A stretch of 64,000 nt of DNA from Pestalotiopsis fici W106-1 (Eukaryota; Ascomycota; Sordariomycetes; Amphisphaeriales; Sporocadaceae): contig NW_006917095.1 in the NCBI RefSeq assembly GCF_000516985.1, positions 1,241,449-1,305,448 of the forward strand, written 5' to 3'. The position numbers and the translations under genes were made by a program. The notes below the pieces were generated by a model, which saw only the letters and a program-made list of their open reading frames with translations, had not been told where the DNA came from and searched no databases. Below are positions 10,212 to 20,875 of this stretch, piece by piece. Within the stretch, counting starts at the first letter, position 1. Every line of letters starts with the position of its first letter.

Positions 10212-11662
10212 AATTTCCAGATGCGATTGCCACGTTGGGTGAAATAAATAAAAGAAAAATAAAGAATAAAAATCAAATAACAGCAAAGTAATAACGAGAT
10301 ATTATTCCGCGCGATTATAAGCATGCCTAAGGCTACTGCCGTCGTGACCGTATCTACCACATGGACCGTGGGACCAAGCTTGCCGGCAATTCAAGCCATT
10401 TGCTGTAAGCTTAATTCAGGCACCTCTTACCTCTTATTTCACCCCCGCTGAGAAGCCAGTAGAATGCAGTCAACTTCGCCGTAGACTCGAAACAAGAATT
10501 CTCGTGGGTTCTTCCTCAAACGCGCCTTCTTTAATTTCCATCTTGCTGTTTAAAGCTTTCAACAAGTCGAAGAAATAAGAGACCCCGACCGCCATCCCGA
10601 GAATTGTAATATTTTCGACAGCAGAAGCAATATTGTTTCTACGGGCATTTTCTTTTCATATTTCTTTCGCGTCGCCAGTTCACTCCACGGCTGCGACGCG
10701 TCTGAGATCCCTGCCGCTGAAGCCTGCGTGGCGCCCAATACATCGACGGGGCCCCGTCGATTTATTAGCCGACGGGGCCCCGTCGATGTATTGGGAGCCA
10801 GCCTGCGTACCCCTCTTACATAATCCGGCTCCTGGCTGGATGCAGTTTAGTGGTCACCCACCCCGGTTTCTTCAGAATCAGAGAAATTTCCACTACGTTT
10901 TTGGTGGGGAGCCTCTATCGGTGAGCACTGAGAAGCCCAGAAAGGAAGCGCGGCCCAGTCAGTTCTCCAAATAGTAATCGTTCAAGTCCCACCCACCACA
11001 TACGTAGGTGGTGTTTAATGGTGCATGCAACCAACCACATCGTGCTGCTCAGGTACGTACAGATGAAAAAAAACATTTTTTACAGCACAAAAGGCCGCCT
11101 GCCCAAAAGGAAAATCCACTGTGCGTCTACTATATACGTGCAATTGCTGTGGACAAGATTGGACGGCATGCAAGCTTGCAGGCTTGGTCTTGACTTCTCG
11201 CCATTTTTCTAGAATGAAGAAAGATTATTCGGTTCTAGTGCTGAGTTTGTTACAGCGCCAATTCCAGATTTTTCTCCAATCAACGTAAAACAATACAACT
11301 CTTCTGTGCCGGAAGGAGGAAAAAAAAAGTGTACGTATTTATTTGAATTCCCATCCGTCTCACCTAGATCCGTGTCATGAGTGCCAGACCTACCTGTACC
11401 TACTGATTAAGTAGCACGAGCATCTGATTAGTGGACGACTCAGTGCTGACACTGCTCCCTTCTAGTACACTACAACCTGGCAGCCTGGACTGGACTGGGA
11501 CCCCCACCATTCGCTGTCGGCGAGAGTTTTACTGTATTCCGGAGTGATTCCCATTTGGAAACACCAGGTCTCTCACCTCGTCACTAAGAGGAAACAACCA
11601 CCTTTGTTTCCCATTTGTCGACCTGTGCTCGCCCCCCGATTAACTGACATAGGAGCTGCATT
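10212..11662. other. Intergenic region holding a foldback element
   Basis: About 1.4 kb between the MFS gene and the deubiquitinase. It contains the 70-bp foldback element at 10730-10799. Just upstream of the deubiquitinase frame, a likely branch site (TTAACTGAC near 11640) and an acceptor (TTTTGCAG ending near 11668) suggest that an upstream exon or 5' UTR intron of that gene lies here. Confidence 0.5.
10721..10808. mobile_element. 70-bp foldback (MITE-like) element with 9-bp direct repeats
   Basis: The element 10730-10799 begins GGCGCCCAATA and ends TATTGGGAGCC. Its two 30-nt arms (10730-10759 and 10770-10799) are reverse complements with a single mismatch, separated by a 10-nt A/T-rich loop (10760-10769). 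Each arm contains a self-palindrome centred on GGGGCCCC (16-18 bp), so the structure is a nested palindrome. It is flanked by the identical 9-mer AGCCTGCGT at 10721-10729 and 10800-10808, the layout of a target-site duplication. A 9-bp duplication is typical of Mutator-like elements, so a minimal non-autonomous MULE derivative is possible. The element could not code for anything. Confidence 0.65.
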
Positions 11663-14600
11663 TTGCAGCTCGTCGCCAAAACGTCTTCTTCAAAGAAAAG
11701 GAAGATTAGGCGTTCCTCCAGAGAAGAGGCCATAGATAGCCCCTCACCCGACACTCCACTGCAGTCCTGCGAGACCGACGATAATCCAAACTTCTCCTTC
11801 ACCTCGGCCACTTTTGCTCCTTCACCCCGCGGCGACTCAGTGCCGCCTGCCTCGAGTCTGCCTCCCCATCTCCTCCCAGAGTACGCTCAATCCGTCGCCA
11901 GCTCAACGGCGGGCGATAGTCCTCCTGCTCTGAACAGCGCCAGAGGCTCGTCCCCCCTCGTTATCAAACCATCATACCACAGAACTATCATGGGTGGTGC
12001 TGCAGAATTCCCAGAACGTGCTTCCTCACCGCTGAAAAGGAGAGCCTCTAGCATGGAACCCGAGACTGGCGAGGAGGGCGTCTCTAACGAAGACGTGGAC
12101 ATGGTCACGGTACCGCCGGCTGAGCCAGCTGCGCCAGCTGCCGCTGTCGCTGCAGAGGAAGAAACACAAGCCGAAGGTCAAAAACTGTCGCAACCGCCAC
12201 AGTCCATTGAGGCGCACATCAAGTCGATACGCACCTTCTGCGAAGAGTTTGAGTCGCGGCCCCTGGCAGACGGCGACCAAGTATATATTGTGTCGCGAAA
12301 ATGGGTCGAGTCTGTAATTGGCGACTCCAAGGACTCCAAGAAATCCGCAGCCCTCGATCCGACCACGATTACGCCGGTCGATAACTCGGACATAATTTGG
12401 GAAGTTATTGAAGACCCTACCGTTGGTAGCAGTGTCGATACACTCAAGAAAAGGTTCATTCGACTGAAATCTGACCTTGGACCTGAACAATACAACATCT
12501 TCCCGCCAACTGCCTGGAGTCTGGTAATGCAATGGCCGGGCTTGGCTGAAGGACAGTTTCCCATCCTCAGACATGCTCATGCAACGAGCGACAATGAGTT
12601 TGACCAGAATGTGCAGCTGGAGATGCACCCGCCAGTCTTCACCATCTATCGCCTATGGTCTGCTCACAGCCCAATCGCGATCAAGCAAATAATCAAGAGC
12701 AGTCACCCGCCTCCTCCGCGCCTAGCTCGAAGCCGTACCTTCAGATGGAGCACGTTTCTCAAGCAGTCCAAACACTTGACGGATATCGAACTCAAGTCCA
12801 AGGTTCGAGTTTGGAGAGTACCGCGCAAGCTACCCACGAGTGACTCGGTAGCTGGTTCAGCACTCACCCCGCCTTCCTCCCCGCAGGCTGAAGACTCCGA
12901 CAGCCCTCAGGATTCATGGCCTAACATGCTGATCGATGTCAACACGTTCAACGCTCTGGAGGAGCCCGCCGAGCGCGAAAAAGTGGACTTTAGAGACGTG
13001 ACTGTTGATGAAAACTACAATGGACATACCGATCTTGCAAGACTAGCGCTGTCTACTGACCAGGCTATTGTCTTGGATGAGCAAATCACAGGCACCACGT
13101 TTGTCTCGACTTTCACCATCTCACAAGCCTCAGAAAAGCTCCCTGCTCCACGGGCCAACTCCGCCAGTGTAGTCTTGAATCGCACTGCGAGGTCCGGCAG
13201 AACTAGTCCTGTACCATCTGGACCGGTAACTCGTGGCAGAACTCACAAGTCTGGGCGGACCATAGGATGTACAGGTTTAGGAAATCTAGGTAATACCTGC
13301 TACATGAACTCTGCGCTGCAATGCGTGCGGAGCGTCGAGGAGCTTACGAAATACTTCCTGTCTGGAGAATGGGAGAATGAAGTCAACCGTGAAAATGTTT
13401 TGGCACATAACGGAGACGTGGCTCAGGCCTATGCGCTGCTTCTCAAAGAGATATACAGAGAGCCTCCTCCGCCTTCCGTCACTCCACGACATTTCAAAAG
13501 CACCCTCGGTCGCTATGCACCAGCCTTCTCTGGATATGGTCAGCAAGACTCTCAGGAATTCGTAGGCTTTCTGCTAGACGGCTTACAGGAAGACCTTAGC
13601 AGGGTCAAGAAGAAACCCTACATTGAAAAGCCAGATTCCACTGATGAAATGATCAATGATCCCAAAGCTATTGCAAAAATGGCCGAACAGGTCTGGGACA
13701 TAACCAAGCGCCGTGATGACTCGGTCATAGCAGACCTCTTCACCGGACTTTACAAATCGACCCTAGTCTGCCCGGATCCCAGCTGCGCCAAAGTCAGCAT
13801 CACCTTTGATCCCTTCAACAGTTTGAGTCTGCCACTGCCCATTCAGAGCAAGTGGTCTCACACCGTGAAATTCTTCCCTCTCAACGATCGTCCCATCGAT
13901 ATCAGAGTCGAGCTAGACAAGTCCTCATCCATCAAGCAACTAAAGGATTTCATCAGCACTCGCACTGGTGTTCCCGCAGAGAGACTACATGGCGCTGAGC
14001 AGTGGAAGAACAAATTCTACAAGCAGTACCCGAACGGTGCTTGTGCTTCGGACGAGATCACCACCAACGATGAGGCCTGGATCTACGAGCTCGAAGCAGC
14101 TCCGACAAACTGGAATTCTGCAGAGTCACGAAAGTTGGAAAATGGTAAGGCTAGACGTTCCCTTTTGGAGGAGGCCGAAGAGCCGAGCGATGAAGTCTAT
14201 GAAGCTATGATTGTTCCTGTCATGCATCGCATTATCGCGGATAAACAATACGGTGCTCAGCGACCATTGTGCCTTGTTCCCCACTTCATCGTCGTGAATC
14301 CAGAAGAGGTGAGTGTCTTTTACTTCTATTCCTACTCCGACTCTCACATTCAGTACGGCTTCTTTGGGCGTACTAACAATATGGACAGTCCCGGAGCGAG
14401 GATGCCATTCGTCGCAAGATCCTTCAAAAGGTTGCTACCTTGACCAAGCACCATTTCTTTGCTCGTGACGAAACAAATTCGCCAGAGTCAGCAGAGTTCG
14501 TCAATAGCGGCTCCGATTTGAGCTCTAATGAAGGAAAAATTGTTGCTCAGTCTGTACAAGGCGAAGATGACATGGTCGACATCACGATGAGAGATGCTGG

Positions 14601-16721
14601 CGACGCCAAGGTTGCTCAGGACGGAGAACCTAAGCAATCTACAAAGATCCCTCACTTCAATCAGACTCCTCCATCGTGGATGGATGCCAAAGAATTCTTG
14701 CCTGGAGAGCTGCAAAATATGTTTGAGCTCAGCTACGTCACCGAAACTGGATCACTACTAGCTACTGGTAATAACAGTGTCAACGAGTCTTCTGACTATC
14801 CGAGACTATCATCGAGAATACCTGATTCTCCTGGTTCGGACGATGGCGGTGATAGTGGTACAAACGGTACAATCTCCAATGACGAGGAAAGCCAGGATGA
14901 GTCATCGCAACAGAGTGCAGACGTCCCACCCACGAGGATGGCTGAAGAGAGCGAAGAGGAAGACCCGGTCCCCATTGTCAAGGTACGCTCACGACAATCA
15001 GCATCCTCTGACAGCTCGACAAAAATAGGTTTCTTTCAAGTGAAGATACCAATTCGCGCCAGTGGCAGTACACTGACAGATCCTCAGATCCCGCACAGAC
15101 CTAAGAGCTCGAAGACGAATCAGAGGTTGCCTGGCGGAGCTAAGAAAATGAAGCCGAAGAAGTACGGTAAGAAAGGCAGCAAGCGTGCACAACGACAGGC
15201 AGCACAGCTTGCCAGGAAGCAGCAAGCCCAACAAGAGCGGGAAGAAGCGAACTTTCACGTCGAAACCGTAGACTCTGGCGCAGATGGTGGTCCACTTATT
15301 CGACTGAGGGAAGCCATCGTTGTCGATTGGAACGAGGGTGCTTACAATGCACTGTTTGACGAAAAACTATGGATGTCTTGCGAGACACTACCTGACCCAG
15401 AACTCGACAAGGCTCAACAATCCCGTGCCAGACGCAGAAAGAACGGTATTACGCTCGAAGACTGCCTTGATGAGTTTGAACGCGAAGAGGTTCTGTCCGA
15501 GCACGACACGTGGTATTGCCCACGCTGCAAACAACACCAACGTGCCTCCAAGAAATTCGACCTGTGGAAGACTCCAGATATCTTGGTTGTTCACTTGAAG
15601 AGATTTAGCTCAAGTGGTTATCGTAGGGAGAAGCTGGATGTACTAGTCGACTTCCCCATCGAAGGCCTGGACCTAACCCGCAGAGTTTCCGAGCCGGAGA
15701 GCGGTAAAACAGAGATCTATGATCTCATTGGTGTCGATTGTCACTGGGGAGGCCTGGGAGGCGGTCATTACACCGCCCATGCCAAGAACTTTGTCGACGG
15801 CCAATGGTACTCATACAATGGTGAGTGAAAGCGAGAACTTTGGTGATTTGGACACTCTAACAATATCCTATAGACTCGTCTGTTTCTAGGGCCAACACCG
15901 ATAAGATCGTTGATGTGACGGCCTACCTTCTGTTCTATCGTCGCCGCTCAGACACTCCCCTTGGTGGCCCTCGCTTCAAAGAAATCATTGATGATATGGA
16001 GAAATCAGAATCCGAGGACGACGCTGCCGACTCGGGGGAAGGTCGGCGACTCGACGAGGGTTCCTCCCCAACTGGGTCGTCGAGCGCATTCCAGGAGCAA
16101 GGTCTCGGAGCTACTCGCCAGCACAAGCAAGACGATCATGGTGGTAGAACCCATGGCTCGGCCGCTTTCGAAACCAAGAGCGATGACGGGACCATGCAAC
16201 TGACCGATGCGTCATTCGATGACGGTAATCAGCCCCTTCGCCGAAGCATCGAGGATGACGAGGGCATCGGAATGACTGAAAACCCCAAGCACACGTCTGC
16301 TAATGCGTACCAGCAGACTTGGGACTTCGCCCTATTAACGAGTAATAATCTGGCCAATGGTGATACTGGCCCTGCAAGTCCGGTTGGCTCTGGTGCTGCC
16401 ACTGATGAAGCCCAGCACGATTCTTCCGGCGATTCCGTCTTTAGTCGTGCCGGCGACTTGGACCACGACACAGACATGGAGAACGTACCCGGTGCTAGCC
16501 ATATTGAGCTCGCTACGGCAGCCGACCCAGACCCCCCAGCTTATAGCCAAGAACCTCCGCCGCCCGACTATAGGGCCGAGATATCTCGTGAGGACATGTC
16601 TCAGTTCTGGAATGCTAGGCATGACATTCACGAGGTTGTCGCTAAGGGCGACGATCAAGGGTCTGAAGAAGCCGTCGAGATACGAGTCGAGGAAGAAGAG
16701 GACAAGGACAAGCAGGACTAG
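11663..16721 (+). CDS. DUSP/USP ubiquitin C-terminal hydrolase (Ubp12/USP15-like)
   Basis: A cysteine-protease deubiquitinase. Introns are 14309-14388 (branch TACTAAC at 14371) and 15821-15873. The frame is open from 11663 but begins without ATG. The first in-frame ATG is 11990 (1532-aa product); alternatively an upstream exon is spliced in at the acceptor near 11668. Counting from 11990, a DUSP domain lies at about residues 75-190 (FCEEFESRPLADGDQVYIVSRKWVE). The USP domain opens with GLGNLGNTCYMNSALQCV, whose Cys at codon 13298 is the nucleophile, and closes with GGHYTAHAKNFVDGQWYSYN carrying the catalytic His. A large acidic and basic insert splits the catalytic domain, as in Ubp12/USP4/USP15. 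The C-terminal tail has two PPxY motifs (PPAY, PPDY) and ends in an acidic Lys/Asp/Glu stretch. Confidence 0.93.
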
Positions 16722-17723
16722 GAACCCCGCACGCCCGATTCGCCGCCATCCAGCGCCTTTGCTGTGATACTCTAATGGTCGTGGAGTCAACTTTGGCTTT
16801 AAACAGCACAAGCTGCCTTGCCAGGACAAATAGTAGGCTCTGGTACAGAAATCGCTTAGAGGCCAGCGTTTTGCAACTTGACCGAACAGCATTTGCCGAC
16901 AGTCCAAAGTGTGCCGTGCTAGAGTGGCGCTGATTTTCAGATTGGTAGCATGATGGCATCGATTGCGACTCTAAGGATAGGACCCTTTTGTCAATGGTCA
17001 TCAAGATACATGAGGAATGTAGAAGATATCTATTTGGGGCAACCCAGTGGACGGAAGTGGACGCAGAAAGGAACCGGAAAAAAATATTTCTAGAGCTAGA
17101 TTTGTTGCTCGAAAGAAGTACATTGGAGGACTGCATGGTTTGAAATCATTGAAGAGCATTGCACCTCGTGTGTGCTTGCGTGTGATGGGTTATTCTTGAC
17201 ATGACATATTGCATTTGCATGGTATGGCCTGGTATGGCAGCGACCGGAGGTTACTGTCATTGTCGGCCACTAAATAAAAAAGAAGAGATAGATTGCTGAA
17301 TACATTGATTGCATATATCAAGTTTGACGCCAACTGCAAAGACTGAAAATGTGTCAACATTCCGGTTTCCGTACAATATATCGTGTAAGAGGATATTGGT
17401 TGTAAGCATGGTGTTGGAGGTTGCTCACTTGGTAGAATAGTACTCGCCTTCACAGTGTGCCATTTGGCAAATGATTATCGCGGCCACAAGTCCAAGAGAA
17501 CTAATTAATTTGTTTTTGATATTGTTCATGATTGAATCTTGTTCATATTAGCCACAAGATCATGGCTCTAGTTTGTCAAATCCTCTTCTTTCAAGGGTCA
17601 TAATCCCAATCAGTGCTTATAAAGCGCAAGTTATCCCCCAAAAAACATGCAAGTGACATAATCTCATATCAAACCCCTTGTAACGCCCAATTATCGAAAT
17701 CTGCGAGTAACCTCTGTCTGATT
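16722..17723. other. Convergent 3' intergenic region
   Basis: 1 kb spacer between the deubiquitinase (+) and the GABA aminotransferase (-), transcribed towards each other. It is AT-rich. No gene or RNA is recognised. Confidence 0.55.
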
Positions 17724-19298
17724 TTACCAGCTAGTGACAATCTTCTCCATGGCCTCGAGAAGGATATCGGCGTGCGACTTCTCAAAGATGAGCATGGGTC
17801 GGAGACGGACGGCATGAGCACCGCTGCCACCAATGTTGACACCAAACTTCTTGGCCTTTGCGAGGAACTGGTCGCGCTTGGGGTTGTCAAAGGCGATAAA
17901 GGTACCCTGGCCCTTGCCACGGAGGTTTTGGAAGTCTTGCGGGTACTTCTTTGCAAGCTCCTCAATCTTGCCAAAGAGGTAGTCTCCGACCTTGGCGGTG
18001 TTTTCGACGAGGTTGTGTCGCTCAATCTCTTCAATGATGGCGCGGAAGAGGATGGCACGGGCCGGGTCACCCATCCAGGTGTTGAACTGGCGGTAGGGCT
18101 TGTTGGGGCGGAGCTCGGGGTTGCCAAAGTAGTAACCGGCAGTCTGGGCCTTCTTGGAGAAGGTGACCATATCGGGAGGCGTAGGGAGGTCCCAGTGGTC
18201 GTGAGCCCAGAACTTGCCAGTGGCACCGACACCAGTCTGGACCTCATCGACAATCATGAGAACGCCGTGCTTCTGGGTAACCTCGCGCAGGCCGCGGAAG
18301 AAGGCGGGGGAGGCGTGGTTGTCACCACCCTCGGACTGGATAGGCTCGACAATAACGGCGGCCGGGGGCAAGTGCCAGTTCTTGATCAGGTGCTCAACCT
18401 CTGCAAGGGCGTCGGCCTCGGCCTTGGCGTTCTCCTCGACGTGCTCCTCAAGGGGGTACTTGAGCTGAGGGAAAGTGGCCTGAGGCCAGTCGAAGGCGGG
18501 AATGTCGAGCTTGTGAATGGGCTTGGAGCGGGTGGTGGAGAGGGATCCAAACAGACGACCGTGGAAACCAGTCTTGAAGGACAGGATGGAGAGCTGAGAG
18601 GCACCAGGGGACTGGTTGTTCATGGCCGATTCCATCTCCTCCTCAGTAAACTCGACGGCAGGACCACCTCGCTCCTTTTGCCGCCTCCACATGAAAGCGG
18701 CCTTGTATGCAGTCTCGTTGGCATCGGAACCGGCCATGGCGGTGAAGACCTGGTTCAGACCCTTGGGGGCAACCTTGAGGATACCGGTCTCGAGGACGGA
18801 CGCCCAGTCGTGCGAGGGGAAGTTGCCCAGGGCGGGACGGTTGATGATGGAGTTGACCATTTCGGGGCTCTGGGCAGCCTTGACGAGAGCTGGGTTGTTG
18901 TAACCGACCGGAATCGAGGCAATCTGGGCGTAGCTGATCTCTACAGTCAGTCATTGGAGTGTTGTGTGAGAGGCTTATTTTGGTGCCATTGCCACTTACA
19001 CATCAAGGAGCGTGTTGCCATCGGGGTCGACAATGTAGTTTCCGAAACTCTTGGTGTAGTCGGCGAGCATGTTCAAGCTGCGGGTATCAAAGACCGTGTC
19101 CAGCTTGGTGATAGCCTCCTGAGACTTGGGGCCCGGAATGTCAGTCTTGACCACGGGGCCCTGAGCTTCGCCCTGGTAGTAGGACGAGACCATTCTGCTG
19201 GAGGATACTGCGAGGGTCTGTCTGAGAGTTGAAGGAGCAGCAATTCGCTTGCTGGCAGCCAGAATTGGCCGCATACCGGCAGCACGAAGAGACGCCAT
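17724..19298 (-). CDS. UGA1: 4-aminobutyrate aminotransferase, mitochondrial
   Basis: A class III PLP-dependent aminotransferase of 502 aa that converts GABA and 2-oxoglutarate to succinate semialdehyde and glutamate in the GABA shunt. The first exon (19000-19298) starts at the ATG at 19298; the intron spans 18934-18999 and rebuilds LLDVYAQIASIPVGYNNP. The N-terminus (MASLRAAGMRPILAASKRIA) is Arg-rich and lacks acidic residues, as in a mitochondrial presequence. Recognisable motifs are FTAMAGSDANETAYKAA, FHGRLFGSLSTTRSK, VIVEPIQSEGGDNHAS, MIVDEVQTGVGATGKFWAHD with the PLP-ring Asp, and MVTFSKKAQTAGYYF with the Schiff-base Lys. Aspergillus calls this gatA. A long antisense ORF over the gene (17613-19232) reflects codon bias and is not annotated. 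Confidence 0.95.
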
Positions 19299-20875
19299 CT
19301 TTGCTTTTATGCGTACAGCAGATCGTTTGCTGGGACACTAACTGATGAGGCGGGAAAGCAAGCGCAAGCCAATTTCTTGACTTGCTCCTACTAGATACAA
19401 TTATGAATCTCCTTCACAAAAGGAAGGGTCCACGAATGTAGGTGATGGCTAGTAGCAATTAAGTTCTAACCAACAAGACCTGTGGTGTGTAATACCAACC
19501 CACGATCCAATGGAAGGGGGAGTGGGAGGTAATGAGAAGTAAGAAAAGGATAATATAGTATAAGTGTAAAAGCTATGGAGCTTAGGTACAGTTGGAGCCA
19601 AGAAGGAGGGTTGCTTGCAGACTGGGCTATCGTCAGCCTCTTTAAAGAAAAAAGCTTGGGCAACCACCAGCAGGGAACGTGGACATGAATTGATTGTCAA
19701 TTGAAAGACGACACAGCTTGGAGGGGACTGTAGCTTTTTGCGGGGAGCTGACAGTGACGTCTCATTGGCGAGATCCAGCGATCTTCGGGGTTGGGTGGCA
19801 CGCCCACAGGGGTCCAGCAAGTGACGAAAGGTTCAAGGTTGGTTAGGTTTCTGGCGGGGGAGGCGGCCAGTGAGCAATTGGCTTAATGCAACAGCCTCTG
19901 TCATGGACTCTTTGCCCGACCTAGGAAAAGCTGCAGAGGCGAGCCAGCAGGCGAACAACCTCCCACGCGCACCGGCTTCTACTACACTCACTACATTGCT
20001 GACCCCATGACCATAGTGTGTAACCAAGCTAAACGGCGTGAAGGGAAACGCTGCCGCATATGCTTTCCTAATTGAAATTCCCCAATTGGCGCTGCCTGCA
20101 TACTCACGCCTTGATCCAAAACAAAGATCCCCTCGGAATCAAATCCATCGCTCTGTTGGAATCATGGATGATGCAGCCAGCCGAGCCAGCCAGCCAGCCA
20201 GCGCTCGCTCGCTCGCTCACTCACCTCACTTCTTGTTGCACATGCCGGCACGTCGATAACGTTCAGATAACAACCACCTCTACAAATCTCCACCTGTCTC
20301 GCCTCTAGGCGGAAAGCGGAAAGTCTACGCGGTGACCACCCTCGACATGTTCGACATGTCCCCAGAATATGGCGGGGGTTGTTGTTCAGATGCGATAAGG
20401 CTAATGGTAGGAGAGATCCGAGCTCCGGCTCGCTGGTTCCTAAAATGCTGCTTGCCATTGTTCGGGAGCACTGCGAATAATAATAATAAAGCAAGCCGAA
20501 GCCGAAGACACCGATGTCGCTGTTGGATGAGATATAGATATCACTCTTTTTTTTCTTCGTTTCTCTATGCTCGGTTCGCGCCGATAGTATATTGGCGGAA
20601 TCGGGAAGGTTCTCGCGGTCTAGACCGTTTTGGTCATGCCATTTTGTCTCTTCATCTCCAATTCATCAATTACTATTGTTTGCATTATGGGACGACCACC
20701 TTTGGTTGATCATTCTGCCTGTCAATCTGTGGAAAGATATGGAGTCTCTGGTTCGCAGACTAATACCCCGAGCCCAGCTGATGAAGAGCTTCGACCTGTC
20801 TTACAGTACATACATACACTAATAGGCCGACGGGCCTTTTTGAGCAACCATATCATCGATCTTGACATGCTCTGC
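19299..20875. other. Intergenic region upstream of the GABA aminotransferase
   Basis: 1.6 kb spacer holding the GABA-T promoter and the 3' side of the beta-galactosidase. It includes a CAGC/GCTC simple-repeat tract at 20174-20222. No gene was recognised. Confidence 0.5.
20174..20222 (+). repeat. CAGC and GCTC tetranucleotide microsatellite
   Basis: Roughly six CAGC-like units run directly into four to five GCTC units (about 20174-20222). It is a compound simple repeat in non-coding DNA. Confidence 0.8.

Noticed and set aside
10902..10997. Possible tRNA: GGTGGGG and a later CCCACCC with a TTCAAGTCC-like box
   Set aside because: No A box, no T-stem pairing and no plausible anticodon arm; the complementary ends are coincidental.
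17613..19232. 539-codon open frame on + over the GABA aminotransferase
   Set aside because: It is antisense to a well-supported gene and its repetitive Gly/Leu/Val/Glu composition is a codon-bias shadow.
20174..20222. CAGC/GCTC repeat as a possible coding repeat
   Set aside because: It lies between genes with no supporting open frame; an ordinary microsatellite.
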